NCBI GenBank assembly: GCA_963377175.1
Contig: CAUJNA010003001.1
Location: 1,979,062 to 2,043,061, forward strand
Direction: 5' to 3'
Source of the DNA: Effrenium voratum
Lineage: Eukaryota; Sar; Dinophyceae; Suessiales; Symbiodiniaceae
Length of the DNA stretch: 64,000 nucleotides
In this document: positions 1 through 13,646 of the stretch, one piece after another
Position numbering within the stretch: position 1 is the stretch's first letter
Layout of the letters: every line of letters starts with the position of its first letter
Made by a program: the position numbers and the translations under genes
Notes under the pieces: model-generated
The model's database searches: none
What the model saw: only the letters and a program-made list of their open reading frames with translations
What the model was told of the DNA's origin: nothing

Positions 1-939
1 TTCATTGCAAAATATCTGGAGTTGACCACATTTGCAACAGCATATGCTTGGAACGAGGTGAATGATCGAACATTCTGCCAAAGAGCCCTTCAAAGTGCAT
101 CCGTTACCTCTCAAACCGACGCAGCTTGGGCCACAGCCGCAATCAGCTACGCTGGCGACAACAGAGCAAGAAGAACAACCTCCATTTGCTTAAATCCTCT
201 AGAAAAACATATGCCCAGTAGCACATCCCCTTTAAAAACCACCAAAGGATTAAAAGAAACAGATGTACTAAGCAACTGGAAGAGAAGCAGTGCGATCGTA
301 AGTTGCAAAGTCTTCTTACAACCGTGGCTCCGTGGGTTTCGGGACCCCGCCGTCCGATCGTCAGTTTCCCATGTTGGAGGGCACGGAGGATGCTCCTTAA
401 TCTTGCATGTGCATCAGCCACAAACCATGGGGACTTACCGCGTCTCGCGGTATCCGTACTTGCGATGTACAGCGCATCCACCCCGCAGGCCCCTTCTTGT
501 AGTACTTGCCGATGTCGATGATGGTGTCCCCATAGGACTGCACAGAGTGGCGAGCAAGCGCTGGCCACAGTGCAATGTATAAAAAACAACAACTGGAAAC
601 GCAAGAACTTGACTCTGAAGATTCTCATCCAAGTCCTGGTTCAAGATACATTCTGATGCAAAGAACCAGGTTCTCGCAATGCGATTGTTCTTCCGGCCAA
701 TGGAAATACCCAATGCGGCCTAGAGACACTCTATTCTGGGCTGTCCTCAGATCCCCCGCGTAAAATTTAGCTTTTAGTGGGTTAAATGGAATCCCATCAG
801 AAAGCTAAAAAACGAAAGGAGCTGGATGGCTAACCCTCAGGCATTCCTTCCCACTCATTTTCATGCACGGTCGACACAGCAGCTGAGGCAGCTGGTCCAA
901 CCCACTGCTCTCAGCTACTCAGCTCCTCAAGCAAGGCTG
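1..939. other. Stretch without a recognisable gene
   Basis: Short open frames occur on both strands but none has recognisable motifs or exon-like borders. The segment at about 765-815 (TTTAGCTTTTAGTGGGTTAAATGG) resembles the dispersed TTTAACTTGTGGGTT repeat seen near 11.4, 28.3 and 31.2 kb. Confidence 0.4.
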
Positions 940-1200
940 CCAAATCCAAGCTTCGTTGGTTGCACGCGAGAAAGCCGGACGGCGCCGTGCCCTGCTGAGC
1001 TGGTCAGCCCGAATGTTGCGCTCCCCAGCAGCATGGGACAACTGAAGCATCACCCCAAACTTGGAACAGTAATACCCAAGCGCCTGCGCCAACTGCGCAT
1101 CTGTTGCGCGCAAAGCCAGGAGCACCACCGCACCAGCCTGAACCTGCACCACCGCAAGAAATAACCGGGCCACGCGCACGCTCTCCGCATCTGCAGACAC
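940..1200 (-). pseudogene. RNase H-like tail of a retrotransposon (relic)
   Basis: An open minus-strand frame ends with LSHAAGERNIRADQLSR. It resembles the end of the RNase H domain in Ty3/gypsy and DIRS-type elements, where the pattern is H-x-x-G-x-x-N-x-x-A-D-x-L-S-R. The residues just before it (DAQLAQALGYYCSKFGVMLQL) fit the helix and strand that precede this motif in such domains. No reverse transcriptase or integrase is readable next to it, so it looks like a small old fragment. The pattern is short, so a host exon or a chance match is possible. No link to the large element at 43-64 kb is seen; that one is copia-type with a different RNase H ending. Confidence 0.4.
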
Positions 1201-2504
1201 CAGCTATTGAAACTGTAAAACACACACCTGGCATGCCCGTTATGCACTTGCAGGGCCACTGACACCGGCGCTCGCAGATCAGAGATAACCGAGTTTGCCC
1301 AGCCGCCAACCAGTGCGCGCACATCCTCAGACACAACCAAGTCCGCACCCGCGCCCAATACAACTGCTTGAAAATGCTTTATGGACAGCAACAGCTGACT
1401 CAAGCAATAGAAACTGCTGAGCCAAGGCCGGAGACAAAAAGCTGAGCCAAATAAGCAAGCCAATCAAGCTTTCGACCTCCCGCCACGAGACCTTGTCAGC
1501 TTAGCGGCCGACTCGGCCAGCAGGGGCACCAACCCAACAAGCTCTGCACTGGCCTCACAAAAAGCACAGCAGGGCAGCAAGCAAGGGGGGAAGGCAATAC
1601 CTGAGGGTTGGCCACAAGCATGCAAGCATGCTGGTACAGCCGGAACCCCCAAGTAATGGACATGGAGGCAAAGCCTGGACAGAATCGTAGTGATAGTTTC
1701 CCTGTAACAGGGATCCTTATATTATACACCTGAACATTGCCTTGTAAATGGTGGTTTCCCTTTATTTTGGTGGAAAAGGCAATGTTTCAAATGGGCAAAA
1801 TGTATCTTTTAAGGAGCCAAGGGAAAATTACACATATCCATTTCAGCAAATGCAAGTCAGAAAGCGCCTTCTGGGCAGCCTTCAGTTCTTCTGTGGTCAC
1901 CTCATCCACCAAAGTCCTCAGAAAGAGGCGGAGAGGTCGGCGGGTTTACACCACCTGGGTCTGTCTCAAGGGAACCCAATTTTGCTTGGCTTCTCAGACA
2001 AAGCAAAAGAAAACTCGCCACCTTCGGCCAGCTTTGACCATCTTGCTTGAATGTCCACCTATCAGGTTCACCTCACTTGGCTAAAGGTCAGATCCGGTCG
2101 ATTCTCTCGCTATAGGATGGACATGTGCTTTCCACATTGTGCGACATGCTACACACATTTCAAGCCGAATGCACGCCACTTGTTGGGCCTGCTGAGAGAC
2201 TTTTCATTTGGGTGTTTCTCAAAAAGGGGCTCCCATGTTTGAATGGCTTTCAGGGAGAACTGAACACAAATCCAACCACCTGGAAGGGACCCGTGGATTT
2301 TGAGAAACACCCATTGGAGCACGGGGAAGGTTTCGAACAAGCTGAGGCCCGGTCCTGTTGCTGTGATTTCGGTACCTGGCAGTGTATCAAAGCCCTCGCC
2401 CTCCGCAGCCAAACCCCTCCCAAACAAAACAAACAACTGACCCGCCGAGAAAAAACAACAAAAAAAAGCCGTGTCCCTAAAACCCCCGCGCAGATCGAAA
2501 CTCG
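1201..2504. other. Stretch without a recognisable gene
   Basis: AT/GC-mixed sequence with short frames only. It lies downstream of the 3' end of the minus-strand NTF2-like gene and may hold its 3' UTR. Nothing further is supported. Confidence 0.4.
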
Positions 2505-5500
2505 TCAAGCAGCAAATCCACTCCCTCGATGTCTTTCCGGGCACGGCGGCGAGGAGAAGTGGAAGTTGATTCCTCGGAGTCTCTCTGGGTTCGAAGCCTT
2601 CCGGGTGAGGTCCTCCCATCGGTTGCTCCAAATAAAACGATAACCACCCGTGGTTTTGGTCTCCGAAAGGTCTGAATTCGCCGCATTTGGCCACACCTTT
2701 GCCGTGTCACGTGTGGTTCTCGCCTGGAGTTCGGACCCGCTCTTGGTGTGTTTAAGGGAAACCAAGAGAACTCCGTTGCCATTCGAGCATTTTAGGGGAC
2801 CACTGCTTGGAGAAATATGCAATTCTGAATTGGAAGTCAGCACAACATGTAGTTGCTCTTGTCGCTCCACGCCCTCTGAAATTTGATTTGTCCCCCATGT
2901 CTCACCAAAGTTGGCTACAAGCAAATCAAATATTTTGAACAAACTGGTGGTAGGCCAATAAAACACAAGGCCGAAACGCAACGCGGAGTGCGTTGCCGGC
3001 ATGGGTGCAAGGCCGTGTCGAAACCTGTGTTACAACAGAACCCCAACAGTAGCTCTGAAAAAGGGAGTCCCTCAGAACCGCCTCCACCTCATGAATAGCA
3101 AGCGGCTATGCTTTGGCTTGTGACGTACATGGGATAAAGTGTTGCTTTTGCCTCGCATATTGATTGCTCCACAGGTTGACAAGGCCGTGGACTGAGGCAA
3201 GGACCAAGCTTTCCCGTTGGATGAGTCTACAATGACATGCTATACAACCAAAGGCTTGGCTGTTTGCTTCTCAGAATAGGGGACCCCGAAACTGACTGGC
3301 CCTTCCAAGCAAACAAGGGTCCACCTTCTCGAGAAACCACCTAAACAGGCTGGGGCAAAATTTGCCTGCCGTCCACTTCTGCCGGCGTCAAACTGGGCAG
3401 TTCAAAATGGAGTGCTGGCCCTGGCCAATCCTAATCCATAATTCCTATTGTACAACCACTACAAAGGGGACCCCTTCCAAAACCCAAGGTAGGGATTAAG
3501 GATTGCCTTTGAACAGCGTCAAACAAGAAAACTCCAGCGCTTCCCGATGGCCGAGCGTCTCAGGCGGCCGTCGCTATCCCGGAAGTAGCCGAAGGTGTAC
3601 TCCAGCGTACTCTCGTTGCCGCTCGCCAGGTCTGGCCGAGGACTTCTCGCCCATTTTGGCGCAAAGAGAAAACAACCACCCCGCACAACGCGAGAAAACA
3701 AGGCAACACAACACATGGATGTGTGGTGGTTGTCCTTCTGCCGTCCCTTAAAGACCCCCCCCCAAAAAAACGGGGTACCCTGAAACAAAGTCGCACCTAC
3801 ATGAGCTTTCAGGTGTGGTTTTGGAACCCAAATTTTGGTTGAAGTAGTGCTTTGTGGCTTTCAACACTGGGGATGCGTGTTCCCTCAAAACCCGCCACCA
3901 CTGCCACAAAAGCAAGTCGATAACATTGGAAGCAACCATTGACAAAGGCAATTGCGAAGAGCGTGTTTTCAGGCGTCACCCCCATCTGCTTGCTCAACAT
4001 ACTCTGGGCGCCAAAGCCAGATCTCCATTCCCAACACTCTTTGAGTCACACATCTTTGACTGCGCTTCAGGTTGCTGAAGTCTTGGCAAGATATTCAAGA
4101 TATTCACCCCGCATGGATCTGGGAAACCAACCTGTTGAAGACCAGTCTGCTGAAGGAACTCACTCCACGTTAGGTGGGTAGGTCAATCTTGGGTGACACA
4201 AGACAAGGATCATTTATCATCCGCCTGGATGTGACATTGCCCCCGAGATGGCGTCCTTTTGGGTCTGGTGGAAAAGGTCACATTCTCATGTGGAACCCTG
4301 CAAATGGATGTTTTTTTTTGGTTTCACTTTAGATAATCCAAAACATGGTACCTGCAAACAAGGATGGCGATAATTCTAGGGGGACACTACTCGGAATGCT
4401 TGGGCATCAAACCTTGTCATGGCCGCTAGTCCACTGGGTCCACCCATAAAGAAAACAAACACCCAAGACTAAAATCGCCACTTCAACCAAACAACACCTG
4501 GTCATGTCCAAAATCCCCAAGTACTGGAAGTACTGTCCACAGAGCAGTGGGGTGGATGGCGAATTTTGTTTTATGCTCCGGAGCCGCACCCTCCGACTCG
4601 CCACTGGACCTCTGAAGAAGTAGTTGCCCATGGCAAGGGCTTGAGGACCTGTCAGCAAACTTCCCGCCATGAACAACGTGACCCCCCGACTTTTGGGTGA
4701 AGTTGATGTTCACGGACCCCCCTCCCCCCCAAAAAAAAAGGAAGACAGGGCAACCAGAGGGGCAACCCTTTGGGGTAGAGCTGATGCTCAAGGGAAGCAA
4801 CCACGAAACTGGAGGTTTGGGAAAGCTTGGCCCCAAAGGCATCAGAACGATCAAAGCCTCGAGCCTTGAGTGCCGTGGTCTTCCCCAAGTACTTGATGAA
4901 CTCATCATGTAACACCACTGGCAGAAAACGAGTGTTGCCCCGGGGACCGGACCGGGGACCGGACCGGGGGGGGTCATTTCTTGTTGCTGTCGATGGGCTC
5001 TTCCCCACTTCCCCCCGGCAGTGGTTTGTTCACGCTGTTGCTCCTGTTCCAAACAAACACGCTGCCACGGCCATTGACCCAAGGTCAGCATGCAAACCAT
5101 GCACGCCGGACGAAGCTCGTTGCAGGCCTTCAACTGTGATGCCCACGTTGTTGAAGCGGATCTCGTCCCTCAGGATATCCGAAAACAAAAAAATGCTTGT
5201 TCTCAGCGGGGAATGAGGGAGTGACCCCTATAAACCATCCCTGCTATCGCACCAGCAAGCAAAGACAATACGTGTTTGTTTTATTTGTCTTTTGTAAAAT
5301 AAAGACTGGCCCTTGCAATAGGCCCAATCGACTAGTGCCCAGCTTCCAAGTTTACAAACCTCAGCTCTCGGAAGTCCTTTCAGGTAAAAGCCCCTTCGAT
5401 TGCGGAGAAGAACCGACTCGTTCCAAACCAAGATGGGGCAATTCCTATGGCTACTTTGGGGACTCCTCTAGTATCGCAAGTGGCAACCTACATTGGGGGT

Positions 5501-7761
5501 TGATCAGTACTCCGTTCGGCCCCCAATGACCAAGTCCAATTTCGTCGAACAGATTGAATCCTGCGAGTGGTTTTTCCCTATGGTCATCCCATGTTTCATG
5601 GGACCTTTTGATCAACCCCCACATCTGATTGGTCCTCCGGCCCCATGTTTGGCGACGTCTAACTCTGACCGCGAAACCAGTATCAATACGCAGAGGGCTT
5701 AGATATGGCGAGAGACATCTTGGGCCAAACTGGCCCCTGTGCATCTCGGAGTCGCCACCGAGAATGGACACCACCCCAAAGGCATAGTGTTTTATTCATA
5801 AAGTACATCTTTCGGAGTTGCTTGCACCCGGCCTGGGAACCGGGAGGGTGCAAGTCTTAAGCTCCGCCATACAGAGCGAAGTCACATGTGTCGGACGAAA
5901 CTCCCCCTCACTTTCTGAGTGGATTGGCCAACAAAAGCTCCCAAACTTGTATATACCAGGCCAAATAGAGCTCCCAAACTTGCTTCCCACTAAAACGGTC
6001 ATGTCAAAAAGTGCCTAAAGTCCGAAACGGAACTCAGGGACTGAGCCCCTGCAGGTTCCTTCGCGACTTGGCCAATCGCCCCAAGAGGCTCAACCCGGGC
6101 CATGAGCCCATCTGGGCGCCTTGCCAGCGCTGGCCCGAGACAAAGCCACGGTCCTCGCCGAGCTCAGCTTCTTTGGCGCACGTGCTGCACCAATCCACAA
6201 ATTAGCGGAAGCGGGTTCCCACGAATCTTGCCCTTCCAATCATAGAAGTGGGAAAGGTCGGAGTCTTCAGGACACAAGTCTTCCAAAACCCTCGTATCCA
6301 CCTCCAGTGCTGGAGAACAATGGTTATGACGCAACAAGCCCGATGCGATAGATGCGTACTGGGGACATGCAACCGCCAAAGGGTCGCAGCAAAACCAAAG
6401 AACCTACTTGGGAGAAGCCACGCGCTTGACTCGACCGGGGTTCCAAAATGGGGCACAACCCCAGGTGTAGTCCATGCAAATGGCCAACCCTTTTGTGAAA
6501 AGCCTCCCCCCCAAACAAAAAACCGGGCGGAGTTGATCGATTCGGTCCTCGGGAAACTCCTCATCTCCGCCCACTAGGCTGGAAACCACGCCCTCTTTGG
6601 TGGTGCGGAACCTGGCCCAGGCGTCAAGTCTTGAAAGTGGCTGCTGGTCCTGCGACCGCGCCGTGACGCCCAGCGAGCTCGAATCAGCATCCCTAGTGGT
6701 TTGGAGCCCAAGCAACCGCCATGATGGAATACTGAGGAATGAGATCATGGAACACCAAGCGAGCTATCAGCATCCCCTTGCTTGGCGGTTTGGAGCCGGG
6801 CGGTTTAGTGGTCAGGGGCTGGTTTCCCATTTACCCTCTACAAGAACCTGGGGTTTAACCCCCCAAACCGCCAATCCAAACCACCAACTATAACTATAGG
6901 GGTGTTCTGACATAATGGTCTACTTGAGAAAAAAAAGCCATGGAGCAAACTCAGAGGGCGGCCGCACCAGATCCGAACTTCATCTACCCGAGCTTTGATT
7001 GTGGCTCAATTCACAACAGGCATGCAGTTCCAGCAGTGTTGCATGGGCTTAGGAGCTGCCAACTTTGGCATTTCACGCAATGGCACAGCCACGACAGCGG
7101 ACAAACAACGAACAGGATGCAGGCACTGCGCAATGCTGTGCTCAGGACACCACGTCCAACAGAAGCATGAAATACGCCCCCCCCCCCCCAAAACGCAGCA
7201 AACATGCTGAGAAAAACACACCAATCCCATGGGAGTTTCTACCAAGAGTAAGCCCCCCGCTTAGTTGTGGCTTGAAAGGGACACCAACCTGGAAACCCTT
7301 GCCATTTTTTGGGAGACCGATTCCTATCCGATTGCATCCGTCTGCAGGGCGCACGGTTTGGAAGTCGAGTTCACCGGCTTCACGATCACGGGCTTCAGCC
7401 CATGGCCGTACCTGGGATCGGTTTCGGTACGCATCCTAGGGCAAAATAAGAAAAGCCACACATGAAGGGCTAATGTAGCTATATTGACACACAGGGTATG
7501 GAACCACATAGACGCATAAAAAGATAATATAGCTATACTCCGAATATTCCACAACAAATCCGCTTGGGCTAGTGGTTTGGGGGTAAACGGGTAAACTGGC
7601 AAAAACTTTCTTGGACTCAGTTCACCAGAAAAGTCAAGCCTAGGATGGCCGTAGGGCACATCTTCTCCACAAAGGTCTCTGCCTCCATGCGGCACTCCCT
7701 CGGGGCCTCGTGATACAACTCGCCTCGGTCTTCCGGCCGCTCGACGGGGAGTGGTGCGAAG
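2505..7761 (-). CDS. Small NTF2/SnoaL-like protein, about 8 exons
   Basis: Exons, 5' to 3': 7663-7761 (tentative), 7355-7411, 6548-6611, 6125-6153, 5128-5168, 4610-4648, 3560-3631, 2505-2572 (stop TGA). Joined in phase they give, in order, YGHGLKPVIVKPVN, FRTTKEGVVSSLVGG, EIRFNNVGITVEG, ALAMGNYFF and LEYTFGYFRDSDGRLRI. From memory this order matches a widespread family of small proteins of bacteria and algae with an NTF2/SnoaL-like fold, in which a segment like AMGNYYFT is followed by EYTFGY and an HHSS-like ending; here the ending reads NFHFSS. No enzymatic role can be assigned. Donors are mostly GA or GC (for example GAG|GA at 6548 and A|GA at 3560); two are read as GT. The first exon and the 6125/5168 junction are least certain, and the start codon was not found. 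The same-strand exon candidates upstream may contain the N terminus. Confidence 0.6.
5495..5620. repeat. Short element with terminal inverted repeats, copy 1
   Basis: Begins GGGGTTGATCA and ends TGATCAACCCC, so the ends are inverted repeats, with about 105 bp between. A relative lies at 24350-24463. Both contain TGGTCATC followed by an ACCTTTTGATCAACCCCC end. It sits between exons of the NTF2-like gene, so it is intronic. Confidence 0.65.
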
Positions 7762-9588
7762 CTGGAAGGGTTCTGAGGGTTGCTGTTGGGCGTGTTTAGG
7801 CCGCATTCACCTGAGTCATAATCAAAACCCGGTATCAAAATGGTCTACCCAGAACCATGTAAAGAACTAAGAAGGTGGCCGCAACTATCTATGGCTGAGA
7901 GTCTCCCTTACTAACCTCCATCTACCCGGGGTTTGATTGTGGGACACCTGACGGTCTGTGGGGTTTGTCTCAACATTCGGGAACCCCCGAATAAGCAATT
8001 GAAACCCTGTGAAACCCTCTGAAAGTGGGTGCATCATTTTGAGACAAATCCAAGAGTCAAAACTGAGCTCGGGCCCCCAATTCAAACAAACGGGTTTTCT
8101 GGTGAAAGCTTGATTGCTTGTGAACAAGTCCGTAGTGTAACACAATCAATCAAGCAACGCATTGTAATTCTCAGGAAAGTCAGGGGACATGTTCCCCGAA
8201 TTAAGAAAGTGGACTCTGGACTACTTGTCATTGAATCAAGACCTTTCAAGACCTTCCAATTAGCGTCCATGATAGGCTCTGAGGCGCGCATTACATATCC
8301 ATCGTGCCTCGCTTTGGAGCAGCTTGACAATCAGTGGCTATCCATGGCCTGCCGTTCCGCAGCGATTCATACATGGAACAACTACAAACTTGCTGTCCAA
8401 ACAAATTCACCCTGAAAACAATGCGGTGAACTACTAAACTACAGAAACAATCATAGTTCTGCTTGAATGTTCGCTTTAATTCCAAGATGACTTAAGCGTC
8501 GGATCCCGTAAAGGACCTTTCTCACGGCTTGAGCTCCTTCTACCCCCGGATCGGTGGAACCGCTCTCAGGCGCTTACTCAGTCGGAGGATGCCATCTGCC
8601 CAGGCCTCAGACTTCAAAGTTGGAGTTGGTACCCCTATTTCGCTGGCAAAAAACAACTGCTCAAGTCTTTCTCCAGGAGAAAACGAGAATCCGTCCCCAG
8701 ATCCCCTGAGTGCAAAGGGAAACTAAAGGAAGTCTTGCCCAAGGATTTTGGGGGCTGCAAGTGAACCACTGGCCTGGTTTCACCCCGCCATATCCCCACG
8801 ATTCAAACCGCCTGGAACCAATTCTCTGAAACCCTCCCTATCGAGACTGCCCCAAACCACGATCGAGCCATCCTAGCTTTTCAGCCCAAAAGCATGGGGT
8901 TCCTCCATCTCCCTTTTTGGGCCTCCAAAAGTGCATCGATCGTTTCAAGTTTGTTTCAAAAACAACTTTTCCTCCAAAAGTGCATCCATCGTTTCAAGTT
9001 ACTTGAGTTGGGGAAAAGACACACACAAAAAAACAACTGCGAGCCGACCTTTTTTTGAAGAGGCGCGTGCACTGCCTCCACGCCCCGCCACGGAGGACTT
9101 CTTTTTAATTACTCTACAGCTCAGCATGGATCCCCCGATTTGGCAAATGGCAAATGGCAACTCATGCAACGTGCGGAAGCAAACTATGGGAAAGGGAATT
9201 CTTCTCAAGCTGTTGAGCAACAGAAACTATTACCTTGGCCAAGTGCTCCGCAAGCGTTGGTGACTCGATTTTGTACCTAAAGCTAGGCTGTGAAAGAAGA
9301 ACAGCCTTTCTTGGATGCGATCAATCCAAGGTTGCTGCTTGAATTGATTGTGGCGCATGCCCATGGGCTTTGTCTGACCTAAAATGAATCCACACAGGTA
9401 GGGGACCTGGGTGGAGGAGGGAGCCCAAATAAGCCATAAATAAGGCCATGTATTAAGAAGGGCTTATTTGAGCTCCTCCCCCTCCCCTCCCTCCCCCCAA
9501 GTCCCCCATGATTCATGGGTTTTAGCTCGCTCGTTCTGCCCCCCCTCCTTCGATCGCTGAGCTGGTTGTTTCCGTGCCCCGGGAAATC
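7762..9588. other. Stretch with no supported exon
   Basis: No clear exon is visible. A short direct repeat is present: CTCCAAAAGTGCATC-ATCGTTTCAAGTT occurs near 8925 and again near 8972. This may be a long intron or the intergenic space upstream of the NTF2-like gene. Confidence 0.4.
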
Positions 9589-12500
9589 CTCGCTGGACAT
9601 CTGCCCCAAAGCCGCGAAAGCGCAGCACCCTCCCGCAGTGCCCCTGCGAAAGTCTCGGCTGTGACTTGTTGCAACTACCTTTCATTGCTGCCTGTCTTAA
9701 ACAGAAAGTGCTTCCAGTTTCCACTACAAGGGGTGACCTGGAGGCACTATCATGTAAAACCCAGTAAGAAACCAGATTGCCGTCTAGAGTGGGAACTGGA
9801 AGCGACGGATGGTGTCCAGGGACCCTGAAATCATCTGAACGCCCATGTTCTGATTCTGACGTGGATGAACCTTGCGCATGACGTGATTGAAAGTCCGGCA
9901 GCCTGTGGCTCATGGAATCACACAGGGTTGTCGGCAAGCCTGCAAAAATGAACGCTTACAAAGCTGCCAAACGAAGGCCACTGACTTGCATGCCAGCGAT
10001 CTGTCTGGAACTGAGCAAATCGAATGTCTCGCCAAGATCAACTCGCAGCTCGTGACCGCTCTCAGCATGGCCAACTCGCAGTACCTTATGGGGTGATTTG
10101 GTTCTGCGAAACACCTTGGGGTCTTGGATACACATTGCTGTAAATGGCTGTGGGTCAAAACATGTATCACAATGACACCTTGGTAAATGGAAACAAAGAC
10201 TAAGCTGCGTAACCCCAGTTGTTTAATTTTGAGCCACACCCAAATCTGAGAAGAGGTGTATGGTGGATTCTCAAGGTTCTGCCACTTGACATCAATCCTG
10301 CCTAGCGTCGCCCTTTTGGTCAGAACAGCAGCTTGAAAGAACGAGGGGGGGTGTCCAAGTGTTGAGCAAACCTTCTGGAACTCCACCACACCTGCGCTTT
10401 AGTCAACCCTAGGGTGATCCAACATACCCTGCTGAGGGGGATCTCAGAAGCCGGCCCTGCCTCTCACATGTCTGACTCCAGATTGTCGCCCCTGCGCAGA
10501 ATGTGTATTGGTGCCCCCGGGCAGCAATGTTCACTTAGGTGATAAAGGCGCTATCTGGAAGAAAAGGGCAATGCTTTTTTTTGGTGGGTACAAGGAGATC
10601 GAACAAACGGGTATGGATCAAAATTAAACCACCAGGGGACCGCAGGTTCTAGTCCTTGTTTCCATTTGCCAGGGCTTCATTTTGGGTACCTATTTTTACC
10701 ACCGGCCAAAACATTTCATGAATTTAATGCTCTGCTTCGAGGGAGTGAAGCAGGTTGCAGGCGAATCATGTTTTCAGTGGCTGCTCGAATGGAACTCTTG
10801 GCTCCAGCTGAAGCGACTTCCCACACGTGGACCTGGTCGTGATGAAACGTGAGCAAATTGCCTAACGAGAGAATGGCGTCTCGTAGGTCTCCGACCTATT
10901 CCCCGTCCTTAGAATAGGGAGCCCCTTTTGTTTTGAGAATCATCCTCCGGCAGGTGCTCGGAAACGTGTACTTTGCTCCTTTGCTCCTTGGTTAGTTCCA
11001 GGGTCATCAATGTCTTGCCAGTTTCATCATTCCTGAAAGCTAGCCAAAGCAGGAACCGCACTGTAGGAGTTGCGTCATATGGAGTTGTCCGTGCATGGAA
11101 GCCTCCAACATGGGTGGTTTCTTCATGAAAACAACTGCGTGCTAAAAAAGAAGAGAGTTTGGAACAATCAATCACATCCCCTTCTGGTTTCCGTTTGGGA
11201 TAATTGACAATCTTGTACCCTCAACAAAGACACACCCATATGTGTCATGGTGAAAACGTACAGTCATTGATCCACCGGAACATTTACCATGGTTGTCTAG
11301 CATCCACGGTTCATCTTCCCTACCCCTAGCAACGGCCTCTCTCACATGGGCGTTTCTCAGAAACGGGGCCTAAAGACTGGGCGGTCTGAACTGATCCCCT
11401 GCTAAAAGTTTAACTCGTGGGTTAAGCGGGATCCCCCCACGAACCAAAGACAAACCTGGAGCCGGACGGCTGGGAACAGGGTCCACTATTTGGGTTTGTG
11501 TCAACACAGGACCAAAGTCCCTGGCTTTCCTTTGGTTTCGCGAAACAAATACCAGCCAAAAACTGGTATCACAAAACATGTACATGTTTAAAACCTACAA
11601 ATGCTTTGTTTGTTTTGTGGGAGGGGAGGGAGGGGAGGACTCCCAAAACGGGTACCTCCCCCCGCCATGGGAAGGAAAATGGGAAAAACAGATAGCAGGT
11701 CCCAGTTCCGCCTCCCTGGCGTGGAGACCGACGCCTCCTGGCCGGAAGGCTGTGAAACCGAAAGAGCGGTCGCCTCTCCAGACCTATGTGCTATGCTTTG
11801 TCTTTTCTGTCTTTTAAGAACATGGGGGAAAAACACACCATTTTCCAGCCACCATGTGCTATGGTATGCTAGTGTTTAAAGGAAATGGGGAAAAACAACA
11901 CGCCCGAAATTCCAGCCATCCCGGCTGTCAATTGGGTCAAGTGACTTGGCAGAAACCCAGGTTGACACTAGGATCAAGATTTACCCAGACCTTTTTTTTG
12001 CTTTTTTCGTCTGTGTGTGTTGCTTTTGGTCGCGGGCTCTTAAAGTGTGGCTGGTTTGTGGTGGTTTGAGCCAAGCGCTGCCGCGAACTTAGAACTGACG
12101 CTGTGAATGGAACAAAAATGAACAAAACAACAACACAAGCTGGAAAACGCGAGAATATGCGAGAATCGGGGAACATGAGCTTCATCAACCAAAAAAACAG
12201 TTCAGACCCAGGTCTCAGATTCTGGGACCACCTGCCCAATGGGTTTTCTATGTGTCTTCTTCTTGGCGCTTTTAAGGCTATTTTGTTTTTCTCCATACCC
12301 CGTGATGCTGATGCAGATGCACATTCTTCCATGCTTGGCTGGCAGCTGCTTATTCCCATGAAACAATTGCACGCTCAGAGCAACGTCTTCCATCTCAAAA
12401 CAAAAATACAACATGTTGGGTTTCCTGTTGGTTTCCCCGTAAACCAACCCCAACAAAAAGAAACGACATGAAAGTTGTCCTGTTGGTTTAGCCAACCTGT

Positions 12501-13492
12501 TGGTTTCCCCATGAACCAACCCCAACAAACAGAAAACAAACGGCATGAACATTGTCCTCTTGGTTTCCCTGTCAACCAACCTGTTGGCTTTCCCCGGAAG
12601 CCGACCCCAACAAAAACGGGGGAGCCCTCAAACCAAAACAAACCGACCCAACCAGCCGAGCCCAGCTTCGCGGAGACAGGCCTCCTCCGGCTCCGCTTTG
12701 GCCCGGGGCGTCTGCGGCGCGCCTGACGAAAGCGAGCTTCGGGAGGGGGCTGGATAAAGGTAACATGGATGTGGCACAACATGAATATTAAACATGAATG
12801 ATAGAAAAAACAAAAAACATAACCCAACATGACCACTAAAATGTGTGGGTTTCTGCATGGGTGTGTCCAAAATGGGTTTCCCTGATACTTGGAAAGGAAG
12901 GCGGAAGCCTGCGGTTTGCCCCAGCTGTTTACTTGTGAGCCACACCCACATGTTCGCCTTACATGTTCGCCTGGGGAAGGGCAGTCATCCATGGCCTGAA
13001 AAAGCGCGGGGCGCTTTGTGCCACCCTGTTACAGATTCCAGAGATGGCTTAAAGCTGAGGACCTAAACCTGGCGTCTAAACACGCAGAATGATCTTCTGG
13101 CATTCCCTTCACTCGATTTTGCAAACATATCCATGGGCAACCACTTGGCTTCCCGCACTCAGAAGAATCCAAAACCGGGCACCGTCTCAGGGGCCCTTTG
13201 GCTCGGATCCATCCCGCTTACCCCCGCCCGCAGAGCGCCCCGTTTCTGGGGGGTTCAGGGAAACCGCCGGAACCGGCGGGTTCCTGTCTCACAAACCCAA
13301 ATGGAACCAGAAACCAGAGGCGACCCCTACCTTCCCCTACCTTGGAACCATAAACCATGCAGAGGCGACCCCATTGTTACATGCCCAGAGGAAACATCCG
13401 CAAACCGAAGATCTCCATCGCATCCATCCCGTCCCGAGCCCAAGCTCAACGCCTGCGCCCGGCAGGCATGGAGCTCCTTCCGAGATCTCTGC
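9589..13492 (-). other. Group of short minus-strand exon candidates, gene unknown
   Basis: Five GC-rich islands have the local exon signature (AG acceptor, G first, GC or GA donor after AG): 13453-13492, about 12680-12722, 11738-11773, about 10020-10095 and 9589-9643. The segment at 12722 reads APQTPRAKAEPEEACLREAG in one phase. The acceptor at 9643 has a pyrimidine-rich lead (ACTTTCGCAG|GGG). Phases do not fix a unique joined protein, so the islands may be the 3' exons of the gene starting at 20479, the 5' exons of the NTF2-like gene, or a gene of their own. Between them lie dispersed intron-type repeats, for example near 10148-10250. Confidence 0.35.
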
Positions 13493-13547
13493 CTCACGCC
13501 GCGAACGGTCTTGTGTTCACGTGGCCATGCGTCAAACCCGAAACTGT

Positions 13548-13646
13548 AGTGAACATCCCAATCCCCACATTAATAGGTTCTAAAATGGGTGGTGAATTCA
13601 CCTACCAACCAAAATGGTACCATTGGTTTTGCCCCACAGCCACGCT
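13548..13646. repeat. Dispersed repeat family A, copy 1
   Basis: Shares the core GTGAACATCCCAATCC, AATGGGTGGTGAATTCACC and AATGGTACCATTGGTTTTG, ending in CCCACAGCCA, with copies at 16128, 17790, 33398 and 41970. Copies are about 80-100 bp and diverged. Confidence 0.65.
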
